Below are positions 49,401 through 59,471 of a DNA stretch of 64,000 nt, piece after piece. The DNA is from Panaeolus papilionaceus (lineage: Eukaryota; Basidiomycota; Agaricomycetes; Agaricales), in contig JADNRZ010000014.1 in NCBI GenBank assembly GCA_015501605.1, forward strand, positions 558,001-622,000, in the 5' to 3' direction. The notes beneath the pieces were generated by a model that saw nothing but the letters and a program-made list of their open reading frames with translations, did not search any database and was not told the DNA's origin. Both the position numbers and the translations under genes were made by a program. Every line of letters starts with the position of its first letter. Position 1 is the first letter of the stretch.

Positions 49401-50795
49401 AACGCAGCGACACATTCTCAATCGCAAGTGGCAGGATCAAATTATAATCAGATACCACAAGCGACGCCATATCATCAGAGTCGTGGGCCAAACGGCAACG
49501 TCCACCAATCCCTTTGGCCAACCTCCGCCAATCCTGACAATTTCCGAGGACATTCTGGTCCTTTTAACTCTGGCCCTTTCAATCAGGGCAACCTGGTTAA
49601 CAACGAGCAAGTCACAGGTTGCTTCAATAGCTCTAGAAGTTGGGGACCTGAGGCAAACGAAAATGGCGGTCAGTTCAGTGGACCTGGTAATCAACTTGTG
49701 GGGAACGGTGGTCAAGTGCGAGGACATGCCCAGCCTGGAAATGATGTGATGGTTCAATCAGGCGGTAATTGGCAGGGGATGAACAATGGTCAGATGCGAG
49801 GTTATGGTCCGACTGGCGGCAATGGTATGGTAGGGAATGATGAGCAGGGGCGTTTCATGGGGGGGAATGCTGGCCAATTTACCGGAAACGGTACTTGGCA
49901 GGGGATGAACAACAGTCGAGGACACGGCCAGACTGGTGGTGACGCGGTGGGAGGGAATGATGACCAGGTGCGCGCGGTGGGGGGAATCACTGGTCAACCA
50001 AATTCAAATTGGCAGGGGGGGAACGGTGGTCACATGCGAGGATACAGTCATTGGCAAGGGCCTGTGGGGGGTGGTGGTCAAATGCAAGGATATGGTCCGT
50101 CTGGCAACGACAACAATGGCCAACCCAGTGGGAATGGTAATTGGCTCGGTGTGAATGGTGGTCAAACAAGAGGATACAGCATGGCCGGTGGTGATACGGC
50201 AGTAGGAAGTGATGAACAGTCATGTGTCATAGGAGGGAATGCTGGTCAGGGTCATTGGCAAGGCGTGAATGGTGCTCAAATGCGAGGACACAACCTTCCG
50301 GGTGCTAATACTATGGCAAGAAACGACGACCAGTGGCATGGTCCCATCGGAGGAAACAGCGGTCAAGTGAATGGTAACGGAGGTCAAACTCGAGGGAACA
50401 GTGGCCAGATGTTGGAAAACACTCGACAGGGTGGACAGCTTAATTACCAGAGCAACAGCCAATCAATCGAGAATGAAGTCCGAGGTCTTGGAGCTGGTGA
50501 TATGTTTGGAAATGTGAACCCTGGGACGGGCGACAACGGAGGTCATCGGCACATCGCAGGCTTTGGTCCAAGCACAGACCAGTTGGGCTTGACGCCATCT
50601 TCCTATGATAACTCCTGGTCGTCAAACCCAAATATGTTGCCTATGAATCAGCCTCAGATGCTCCAGCCACAACGTAGCCCAAGATTACCGCCAGCAGACG
50701 GCCTCCACTCAGTTCAGCAACAGACGAACCTGAACTTCAAGGACGCGCAGGGTTTGAATATCGACATGAGGTCTATTCCTGCTGATCAGACATGA
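46434..50795 (+). CDS. HMG-like nuclear protein with long Gly/Asn/Gln-rich prion-like tail
   Basis: The ATG at 46434 (MEIDTEQSLRGQQ) starts a basic N-terminus. The second exon opens KKPKPKPKPRGKRS and turns acidic, then GGRPSAERNAIFREGVEKL leads to a helical domain: GRGPNLWNIYQRYLASN, EISHLPEAERPK, TVQKLWELFKERSGEY, FRERSENFDAFCKRVQKI (47,265-47,600). Its W-x-x-Y...W...F pattern resembles the divergent HMG domain reported beside KDZ/TET genes. A second globular part (LKLNSNQIWRGLPTA, IFNWPLEIPWPH) lies at 48,190-48,420. Then come Asp-rich and KSKSDGS repeats, and from 49,430 about 450 residues of Gly, Asn and Gln with degenerate QGMNNGQMRGYG units, stop 50793-50795. Introns are GT-AG and in phase where checked. 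It likely binds DNA or chromatin; HMG assignment is tentative. Confidence 0.7.
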
Positions 50796-51114
50796 TGCTT
50801 GCCTTTATTTCTACTTCGTCACCCCTCAGGTTCAGCGCGTATCATTTTGCATCTCCTTTAATTTGTGATTGCATTATTTCATCTTTATTTTGTTTAATCA
50901 CCTTTACGCATAACATGTCCCCTTCCCTATATTTCTTGGCGCTCTGCTCTTGTCACTTCTTCTCAGTCCACCCTCGTCGCTTTCGAATAATCACTCTTTC
51001 ATCATTTATATATTCTCCTTACCTTAAAATCTATGTTATCTATTTCATGATCTTGCACTTGAATGTTCAGTCTTCGGAGTCTCCAAGAACGGTTCGGACT
51101 ACATTTGAACTACG
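50796..51114. other. Convergent intergenic region
   Basis: 319 bp between two convergent stops. It is T-rich with no gene and should hold both polyadenylation regions. Confidence 0.5.
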
Positions 51115-53824
51115 CTACTTTGCTTGGTTCTCCGACATGTACCAATCAATAAATATTTTTGACATTTCTTCATTTTTAATCTGAGCTCGCCGTTGTTCTC
51201 CAGCCCCCCTCATTGCGTCCCGCCATTCTGTCATCGTGCGCGGCTGTTGCTCAGTTGTTAGGTATTTTTCTTTTCTTCCTTTGTACAATTTTTCCAGCCC
51301 TTCCGTCCATCTTCCGTAGTCGATTCCGGACCCTCGGTATGTTTTTGGAAGCGGATAGTACGACCGTCGCGACATTTGGTCTCCAATTCCTATTGTAAAT
51401 GTCTGTTCAGGATTCTATACATTTTGAGGTCGTCCGCTGTTACTTACCCGTCGAGCATTCTACCAGCCCACATATAAGTTCCTCCTCTATTTCGCTGATA
51501 CCATCGTCTACATATTCTTCTTCAGTGTCTGGTATTTGCACCACAAAAATATCCTCGGAGTTCGTGGACCACCCTGTCGGACCATCTAGTACCTTGTCTG
51601 CCGATATAACCGATGATGCTACTCTCCATGTAAATCCGCCTTGCATCAGTGCCGCTCTACCTCGACGATGCTGTAAGAAATCGTCCAGGAGATCCACGTA
51701 TGCAAAGTAGTCGTCGGCAGTGAATCGATGTCCATTTCCACGCTTGGGTATGAGTCGCGTAGATGTTGTCAATAATGGCATACGCTTGAGCGTTTTCGTG
51801 TCCTGAAGCGTTTTGAATGGAATTCCATGTGAAACCAGATATAGCGCTATCTCGTTTTCGTCCCACTCCTTCGGTAGTCGACATACCAGAAGGGCTTCCC
51901 TGGCGCTAAGCATTGCAATTTTCCATGCAACGGTGCCTTGCTCCTTTCGGTCAAACATATACAAGATACCTGCTTTCTTGTCGTTAATTACACGCAAGGT
52001 CTGCATCCTTTCGTTGAACATCAAGCTTTGACGATTCTCCCTGAAGTAGTCTGCCTCATCCACATTCAAGGACCCATTCGTGCTCCCCAATCTTTCCATA
52101 AATGATGACAAACACACCACCAATGGCCGGCTGAATATTGAACGATCGATTACGTCCAAAGGCATTCCAACAAATCTGAGGAATCTATTTTGAGTTTTTG
52201 TAGGAACCTCCTCATGTGGCGCTATTGGAAGAGGCGGCGTGTAGCCATAGTGAATTCGGAGAACCTTTGTCATGAATTCTTCCGCAACATCCAGGTTACT
52301 AGTACCACCTGCCCAAGACATATTTGTGATTGCGTTAATGTCGTCCATGTCTTCAAGCGCCAATGCAAAACCTGTCCCAGCCACCGGTATACCGCCGTAT
52401 TGCGGACTAGCGGGCGTCAACTGTGCACATCCTGTTGCAACTAACGCGTTTTCAGTGTCGTCAAACTCTTCTCTGCTTGGATATCTATCATATTCTTCAT
52501 TCTGCGATTTGATTTCCCATCCCACTTCTCCGTCGCTTCCCATTTCGTCGTCCGTATACTCATTTCCCCACAACTCTGAACCTTCCCGCAATGGTAAGGC
52601 GTCGCATACATGCCATTCATTTACAAAGGGATCGTATCGTTTCTCGTGCTCCCTGTAGTCGGCCAATGTATCCCCACGATAGCGTTTCCCCACCAACCTT
52701 TTCTCATATCTTCCATCCATTCCCTCCTCCCATATGTAAACTTTTGCGGATGTAACAGGCTGCTGTTTTGTACGTTTCAAGCGAGCCTCGCGTTGTTGAT
52801 TGCTTTCTACCCGCTCCTGAACCCTATTTTTTTCTTCTCGTGCTGCCCAAAACTCCATCCATTCTTGAGGCTCCTTAGACTGTTGTTCCCTGGACCGTCC
52901 GATACCTTGTTGCATTTCTTGTGGTCCATAAATAATATTTCTGGCCAATAGACCTTGAACCTGGTGTGCTGCTGGTCCTAGCATCTGAAAAAACCGGTTG
53001 TACTCGTATTCAGGGAGCCATCTGTACCACACAGGTACTCCAAGCCTTTCCAGTCTTTTTACGAAGACTTCTGCGTTGTGAATCTTAGGGTTTTCCAACA
53101 CCAGAAAGGTCCCAACACGTCGGACACACTCGTCAAACATGCATACTCTCTCGTTCCCTATCGCTTCTACTGTCACTCGTGAAATCCCCCCCTCAACAAG
53201 CGCATCCTTCCACCCCATCAAGGCCAGAGTTGGAAAACCTCTTCGTCGCATCTGTTCTTGCTCTGTTTCTGATATTAAGTGACACAACAAACCGACCCAT
53301 ACGTCGAACCAGTCTCGGCTGTTGTATGCGGCGTCTTGAAAAGACTGGTATGTATCCTGCCGCTTCTTGAAACCAAAGATTGACGGTCGTGCTGGTTTTA
53401 TGACCGAAATCTGGAGCTGCATGCTCAAAAGGTGCACCATCTGGTCGAGGTCATCTTCTAACATGGCGTATCGCTCTGATCTTGTCGCCGACATTGTGTA
53501 TCCTCCTCTTCTACCATGATGATATGCCTGTCGTGTCGGATTCCCATTCAGATACGCCAGACCCTTCTTATAGGCGGGTTTTATAGGGATGAAGGCCGTC
53601 CAACCCCATGCCAATGACCACCATCTTGGCGTATGCACAGCTTCAAACCGTTCCTTGAATCCTTCCGTCTGTGCTTGGTTTGTAGTGGGAAGTAGTAGAC
53701 CTGCAGTGTTGTCACCCGTAGGGTCTTCCTTTGGGACTGTGGCAAGTGTTCTCTGGTCGTTAGGCGAGTAAAAGAGAGTGCCATTGATCACTTGAAGTCT
53801 CCCTTGGGCCCCATCGCTTGCCAT
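51115..53824 (-). CDS. KDZ-cargo orphan protein, 883 aa
   Basis: Two exons (53824-51448 and 51389-51115) join in phase across a GTAAGT...ATAG intron. The protein begins MASDGAQGRLQVINGTLFYS, then has RWWSLAWGWTAFIP, a conserved-looking YHHGRRGGYTMSATRSERYA, a region rich in Arg/Gln/Glu (NRVQERVESNQQREARLKR), KRYRGDTLADYREHEKRYDP, and RFLRFVGMPLDVIDRSIFSR. The last exon ends IFIDWYMSENQAK. No signal peptide, membrane segment or catalytic motif was recognised. It has no DDE, reverse transcriptase or nuclease signature. One long uninterrupted frame implies selection. I recall no characterised relative; a role in the element (packaging, targeting or DNA binding) is only a guess. Confidence 0.75.
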
Positions 53825-54644
53825 TAGATCACAGGTTAGAATATCCCTACAAATGGAGTACTCCCAAGTACTGGTTGGTGCTGCCTGGATTTTATGATAT
53901 GCCTAGCGCGAAATATTCCTGTAAATGGGACTTGTCCCAAGTACTGGTCACTGGCGGCTGTCGATGAAAAAAAAAAGCGGATGTTGTTGAAAAATGGGAA
54001 TATTCCCAATTACAAAAGATTTTATATGGAGAGTTACTTTCTGGACGCACGATTAAACTCTTTATATATGGGATTTTTCCCAGATACTAAGCGAGTAATC
54101 AATAATTATGCGCTGGAGATGAGTGCGACAACTCGGCAGTTCTGAGTTCATCATGGACGTCACGTCCTGCTTACTACATCACGTGTCTATGATACAGCAG
54201 CAAACAACGAGCCTTGAAGCTCTCTAAATTCAGATTATACCTGTCTTCTCTTTGCGCTTTCTCTGGAAGTCTTTCCGCAGAAATCGAGAGGGGGATTGGT
54301 GATCAAGCCATCTGATTTCAACTTCCTGCTTTTGCATGGACGAGGCATGAACGAACCATCCTTCCAGATGTGAGACGCATCGTGGTGGACTCGATAATAC
54401 TACTGCACATGGTAAGTGCGTAAACGCTTGCATGATGCAACGGCGTCATTCTGACACAAGTTACACAGAAAATTTGTTTCATTGCAACAGACATAAAGAT
54501 CATAGCTAAGAAGTGATAAGTGCTGTTCATCACAATTACGTAGAAAACATTTGTTTAGTTTGGCTTGGTGAATTGCCGCCCATGAGTGCTCAAATGAAGC
54601 AATATGAACAGCGGCATAGGCGATCAATGCATGGATTTGCAAGG
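53825..54644. other. Gene-poor stretch, imperfect repeats
   Basis: Near 53,840-54,090 the word CCTGTAAATGGGACTTGTCCCAAGTACTGG and a partial copy (CAAATGGAGTACTCCCAAGTACTGG) recur, with further TCCCA-rich palindromic words (GGGAATATTCCCA). No coding unit was supported. The promoter of the 883-aa gene lies at the left side. Confidence 0.45.
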
Positions 54645-55598
54645 CTAGGTAACATCCCATCTACGACCATGACCAAAAATCTCTCTTATAGAATCGGCCA
54701 GAAAGCGGCATTTCTGGAGATTGGAGTAAGCAACGCAAGATGTTTCAGTATAAGGCAAGAGACGACGCACAACTTCTAAGGTGTCGGAAATCCAAAAACG
54801 AAAACGGCCAACAATGACGCTAGAACTCTGAGAGCTGAACAGCATATAACCCAGCCAGTTCTTGATGAGGACCTGGTTAACATCGTAGAGTTGGTCCGGA
54901 GGGGACATGGGATTATCATCAAGCAAGGTTGGACAGAGGTTGTGAGCGTCAAAATTGTCAAGTAAAGTGACGTCGAAGTCAGCAATTGTTTCAACCTGGC
55001 ATGGTTATGAGCACTGTACAAGCAAATGGAGGATGCAAGGAAGGAACACCTTGCATATAGGTGGGCCCAGTATTGTCATCTTCGTGGCATCCTCCATCTG
55101 TTCGTCAAGCGCCTGGATATCAACAGCACGAGGTGGAAGTCTGAAATTTGCTGCAACGAACGCAATGATTCCTGCGATAGATTCTACCTGTGCCGTGAAG
55201 ACGCGTTGCATGACAGAATTGGCGTCACAAGGCAAGTTGAGGGAATAAACCTCACGGATAAAGCCCTCATGGAGAACAACATCCCGAGTAACGCGCCGCT
55301 TATTCCCATCTAGAGCAGTGACTTCCGAGCCACAGACTGTCGAACCAAACAGGACAACGCTGAATTCCTTGCTGGGATTGTCTCGGTAGACGAGGGCGAC
55401 TTCCTTACAGGATGATTCAACGTGCAACGGTTGTATTTTAATTGGATATGTGGAGGATGGGTCTTCGGCGTTGACACCCAGGAAATATGGAGGCTGCTGG
55501 CGATGCTGAATGTGCCACTGTAGTATACCCAAGGCGCGTTCACAGTGTGGTTGACCTTGTGCTAGCTCCTCGGCGGTAGGAAGAAAAAAGCCGCTCAT
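54645..55598 (-). CDS. KDZ-cargo orphan protein, 299 aa
   Basis: Two exons (55598-55050 and 54995-54645) join in phase (TGC-AAG|gtgttc...ccag|GTT). I use the ATG at 55598 (MSGFFLPTAEELAQGQPHCE); the frame is open about 70 nt further upstream without an ATG. The body reads ILQWHIQHRQQPPYFLGV, KEVALVYRDNPSKEFSVVLF, TRDVVLHEGFIREVYSLNLP, then VNQVLIKNWLGYMLFSSQSS and RFRFWISDTLEVVRRLLPY. It looks like a mixed alpha/beta soluble protein. No known motif was recognised. It is the last gene before the right-end repeats and points away from them. Confidence 0.6.
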
Positions 55599-55754
55599 TG
55601 AAGGACGTTGTAGATTCTTATTGAGAGGAGGGGAGGAGGACTCAAGGGTGAATTTCTGTTGGCTCAAAGAAAAAAAAGGAAAAAGGTAGATGTATTAGGC
55701 ATGAAATACGATATGAAGGCAAGTCCCAGGTGCGGCGCAAGCCCTGGCGCTTCT

Positions 55755-56185
55755 CATCAGATTGCTATCTGGCACTATGAGCCTCAGGTTGCAGCAGGTG
55801 CGGCGCATGCAGTCTCGGGTAAGGTGCAAGTCCTTTGTCCCCTCACATTCTTACGCGCTTCCTACCATGATTCGTATTAGGTTGCCGCGCTTCTCATCCT
55901 TTTATTAGGTTGCCGCGCTTCTCATCAGGTTGTTGTCTGGCACTATGAGCCTCAGGTTGCAGCAGGTGCGGCGCATGCAGTCTCGGGTAAGGTGCAAGTC
56001 CTTTGTCCCCTCACATTCTTACGCGCTTCCTACCATGATTCGTATTAGGTTGCCGCGCTTCTCATCCTTTTATTAGGTTGCCGCGCTTCTCATCAGGTTG
56101 TTGTCTGGCACTATGAGCCTCAGGTTGCAGCAGGTGCGGCGCATGCAGTCTCAGGTGACTGTGCTTCCCATCAGGTTGCTGTCTG
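55755..56185. repeat. Right subterminal tandem repeat, period about 168 bp
   Basis: The word TGGCACTATGAGCCTCAGGT starts units at about 55,769, 55,938 and 56,106. Each unit holds GGTGCGGCGCATGCAGTCTC and two GGTTGCCGCGCTTCTCATC words. The third unit is partial. It lies about 1.1 kb inside the right end of the KDZ element. Confidence 0.85.
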
Positions 56186-57078
56186 GTGCTGCTACGAGCC
56201 TAGCTAAGAAGCTCAGAAGGGGTATAATAATAATATCCTGTCCATAATAGAAACGTTCTTGAACTTCAAGAAACCAAGTCCCCCATCCTTTGCTGAACTT
56301 GTCACTCTCTCCTCCCCCACTATGGCGTCAGAGCTCTCTTTCCTATACAACGGCGCGGTCTACATTTGAAGACGATAAAGACCCTTAAGTTGGAGATATA
56401 CTCGCAGAGGACGCGCCAACGCGGGGTGGTCAGAGACGGCATCAAAGAATGTGATACCAAAGGGCTGTCTGGTAGCGGTGGAAGAGGACTCGGAGCAACC
56501 TGAGGATTGGCACCAGGAGGCGGCAAATGTCAAGAATTTGGTGAGCTTGTGCCTCTGGTATACTTGCAGACGCTACTATGTGAGTAATACCTCTTCTGAG
56601 ATATTCAACTCGTGCTAATTTTTGTCTTTGACAGCGTGGATGGGGCTTTACTCTCGGCAAGTGCTACAACAGATAACCGTCTGGACTCTGGAATCTGAAT
56701 ACGCTTTCTTTGCTTTCTATTTTGCTTTCTTTTTCTCCTCCTGTTCAACTACCTCTTTGTTTTAACATACAATTGTCGCACCTCTTATTTTTTGGACTTA
56801 TTCATTTTTATTTTTGAAAACTTCCCCTTTATTATACGATTGTCGTACCTCATTATTTTAATTTATGTAAGACTCGTTTTTTTCTCTTTTTTCACCTGTG
56901 CGATCAACTCAGACTTGTTTTTTGAGGAACTTGTTCACTAGCTCAGAGTCATTTGCTTTAGAGCTGGCTTGAATGTAAATCATGGATATGCTGATCTTTA
57001 AACATATATTAAGACAAAACACTATGCTACAAGTGCGCAAAATAAAATAAAATAACTACACATATGGGCTGCAGGCTG
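56186..57078. other. Non-coding, AT- and pyrimidine-rich
   Basis: No gene recognised. Region 56,700-56,900 is a T/C-rich run with TTTGCTTTCT words and a doubled ATTGTCG(C/T)ACCTC word at about 56,772 and 56,842. Confidence 0.45.
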
Positions 57079-57284
57079 CAGCGCCCCTTAGACCAACGAC
57101 CAGCAACTATTAAGCAACCTGGCACTTATCTGTGACTAGCAACCTCGTTTAGACTCCTAGCAACCTCGCGCGGGCGCCCTGCTATTTATGAGTGAAGGCA
57201 ACCTAGACTCAAAAACTCCCCTTAGGCCTGTTCGCATCTGCAGAATAACCGAACCTAAGGGGAGTAGCAACTGCTGCCAGGGGT
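57079..57284. repeat. Right end of KDZ element: AGCAACCT array and CCTAAGG hairpin
   Basis: AGCAAC(C/T) words recur at about 57,101, 57,113, 57,138, 57,160 and 57,266. ACTCCCCTTAGG at 57215-57226 is the exact complement of CCTAAGGGGAGT at 57254-57265, a 12-bp hairpin arm pair just inside the terminus. The same CCTAAGG occurs at the extreme left end (27942-27948). Confidence 0.75.
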
Positions 57285-57294
57285 GATTACAGGC
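57285..57294. repeat. Target-site duplication, right copy
   Basis: GATTACAGGC, identical to 27931-27940. From here the host gene reading frame continues (Asp-Tyr-Arg-Leu-Val). Confidence 0.92.
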
Positions 57295-57960
57295 TAGTCA
57301 GAGAATTCACAATTCGCTTACCAACTGTTACATATTTTATTTCGAGGTGAGTCTTAGCTTGGGCCTGGTTTCTTACTCGTGCGCTTGCGCAAAAACGGTA
57401 TAAATGCAACTCAACGATCGTTCTTACATAGGCTGGCGTCGTTGTATTATGTTGTCGCGTGTACAGTTATTAACAGTAAGTATATTATTACTCTTCAAGT
57501 TATAACGCCCCTTCAATAACTTCTATTACGATCAGCCGCTGCGATTTCTGATGACTGCGCTCGTTTTGACAGGGCCATCTCTGTGGTCTTCCCCATCGCT
57601 ATCAACGCGACATCCCTTCTTTTCTTCCTTCGAACCAGAGCCATATATGACAGAGATCGTCTTGTCGGCTTTTTTTTTGGATTTCTATGGCTCCTCGTTG
57701 CTGCATCGTCTGTGACGGTGCCGCTCGGGATCACTGTTGCCAACATTGGCCCAACAAAGTTCTGTGCCGTCAAGAAGTTCGAGGGCTACGTCGCGACTGC
57801 AGCAATTGTACCCCTTGTCTACGACACTCTCGTCTTCATTGCCATATCTTGGAGGCTTATGACGGATTTCCTTATTGTTGAGCACGACATTAAAACACTT
57901 GCAGGTGTGAAGGCACTTGTTCGCGGTGACTTCTATTTTCCGGCCTTCTCCAGATCACTC

Positions 57961-58508
57961 TAAATGTCGGAGACCTGGGAAAAGCCTTATTAGGCATAGT
58001 GCCTAATAAGGTGTCACAAAGTCTGATAAGGGAACGTCTATCTCCTCGTTGGGTAGATATTTTTGCTTGATTTTTGTTTCTAATGGTATATTTCACGATA
58101 TAACATGTATTGGAAATGTGTTTGAGGCGAGAGATTGACTGATGAATGTGCAAAACACAAAAATGTGGTTCGGTGCACCTGATAAGGTAGTCCGGTCACA
58201 CCGACCCGTCACAAATGCCTTACGCACCTTATCGACCTTATAAGGCGATTTGGGGTGCCTAATCAGGCCTGATCAGAAACAAAGTCGCTCTTATCAGGAT
58301 GGTCATTTGGTCTTCCAGCAGCATTCCGCTCCACTTTTTGTTACTTTATGCAAGTAAAGGTTATCTTAAGACAGAATATATATTAATATCTCCATATTTT
58401 AGGTGTTTGAGGAGTAGAAACTGCAAAACAGAATTTTTGAGCAACCTTAATAAGGAAAGCGTGACTTTTGGCCTTAGCTAATCAGGGTTTTTGGCAATCT
58501 CCGACATA
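57961..58508. mobile_element. MITE, 544 bp, flanked by TA
   Basis: The element spans 57963-58506 between TA dinucleotides (57961-57962, 58507-58508). Terminal inverted repeats share TGTCGGAGA and continue imperfectly (CCTGGGAAAAG against TTGCCAAAAAC). Internal palindromic words such as CCTTATTAGGCATAGTGCCTAATAAGG-like arms lie next to the left end. Removing one TA plus the element restores SRSL-Y-QDGQVYYL in the host gene. TA duplication fits the Tc1/mariner-type target choice. Confidence 0.82.
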
Positions 58509-58822
58509 TCAGGACGGGCAGGTTTACTATTTGTATGTGGTCCTGACTACAGTACCTCTTGACAACCGTAATTAATGACATCCCTTTTTTTATGACGTTC
58601 TCTGAATCTAGGACAACCATTACCTGCGGGTTGACTACCACAATCATCCTCTTCATCCCAGGCATGGCAAGCCACATTGTTGCAACGATGTTTGCGGTCC
58701 CGAACCTGACACTGATGAATATCATGGCCTGTCGAGTGTTTCGCAAAACCAAGTTTGGAATTTTTCGGGAAACATCTATTTCAACGAGCAAGATTATGCC
58801 CAGAGAGAACAACCCCGTTTGA

Positions 58823-59471
58823 CAGGTTACAGTGGGAAAAGTGGGAGCTCAAATACGAGTGGAGACCCCTACCAACAGACATAGGCTTAGCCTCGCATTG
58901 TCCTTTCTGACCATGATCTGCACGGACAGTGACAGTTCCGCAGAAAAAAATAGGGATTCAATGCAGTATCGATATCCGATAATCGTATACTATCTTCTAT
59001 TCTATCAAGCACAAACCTGGACTTTGTACATGCTATCTACGTAGATTAGCACACCACACAGTCAATGTACCTGGTTAGCTGCCGAAAATAAAATGTAAGT
59101 ACATTAATCTGAGCGCATCCCAGTTGGAGGTTCGAAGCAAAGTCAGGCATTTTACCTTTGGAATGAAATATCAAGTACCAAGTAGTGGTGACAATAGTCG
59201 AGGTCGAAATCTATGATTCGTTCGAGTTCTGCGATAAAAGTGATCATGTCATGGCAGTTGGGACACATTGGCCATTCTTCGCGTAATGGTGTATCCCACG
59301 TTTTGGCAGTGTGAAATGTATTCAGGGCTGTAATTGAAACAGAAAATAATTGACCTCCTATCAGCGGCCACCACCTCAAATACTCATCCAAGGCCCAAGA
59401 CGTACTTTTCGCATAATCTAGCTGGAATTTTTCCCTTATTACAAGTGTTTCACCGCACAAGGCAGAAAATC
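58823..59471. other. Intergenic, upstream of first F-box copy
   Basis: No gene supported. A block at about 59,011-59,075 (ACAAACCTGGACTTTGTACA onward) recurs at about 61,226, before the second F-box copy, so promoter DNA was part of the duplication. Confidence 0.6.

Larger units (their letters stand above)
27941..57284. mobile_element. Giant KDZ-type DNA transposon carrying TET/JBP gene, about 29.3 kb
   Basis: Boundaries are fixed by the perfect 10-bp direct repeat GATTACAGGC at 27931-27940 and 57285-57294, and by in-frame resumption of the host gene. The true target duplication may be 8-10 bp, since one or two bases could be terminal element bases. Imperfect terminal inverted repeats are ACCTAAGGCATCA on the left and ACCCCTGGCAGCA (complement) on the right, 9 of 13 matching. 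The cargo comprises a KDZ transposase-Ulp1 fusion, two paralogous small proteins, a basic small protein, a small acidic protein, a TET/JBP-like dioxygenase, an HMG-like prion-tailed protein and two orphan proteins. KDZ transposons linked to TET/JBP genes and divergent HMG proteins are known from basidiomycetes. Nested smaller elements inside cannot be excluded. Confidence 0.88.
27707..58822 (+). pseudogene. Second DUF6533-like membrane protein gene, split by two insertions
   Basis: Exon 1 (27707-27829, 123 nt, MAGPSIDLTQMSNPATPMAF) and the start of exon 2 at 27895 (VLVWDFLDNISCDYR) match the intact copy at 22.7 kb. Exon 2 stops at the KDZ insertion after GATTACAGGC and resumes at 57,285 with the same ten bases, then LVREFTIRLPTVTYFIS, in the right frame. 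Downstream exons (LASLYYVVACTVINTAAIS, then FPIAINATSLLFFLRTRAIY, and others) are open until SRSL at 57,960. There a 544-bp MITE intervenes, and the gene continues at 58,509 with QDGQVYYL and the last exon, ending ENNPV at 58822. Apart from the two insertions no lesion was seen, so the gene was probably functional until recently. A protein cannot be made from this allele. Confidence 0.9.

Noticed and set aside
51115..53824. 883-residue protein as a second transposase or reverse transcriptase
   Set aside because: No DDE/D, YxDD, RNase H, integrase zinc finger or nuclease motif is visible.
54645..55667. Start of the 299-residue protein at 55667
   Set aside because: The codon there is TTG, not ATG; first in-frame ATG is at 55598. 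Similar non-ATG starts were discarded at 34477 and 36454.
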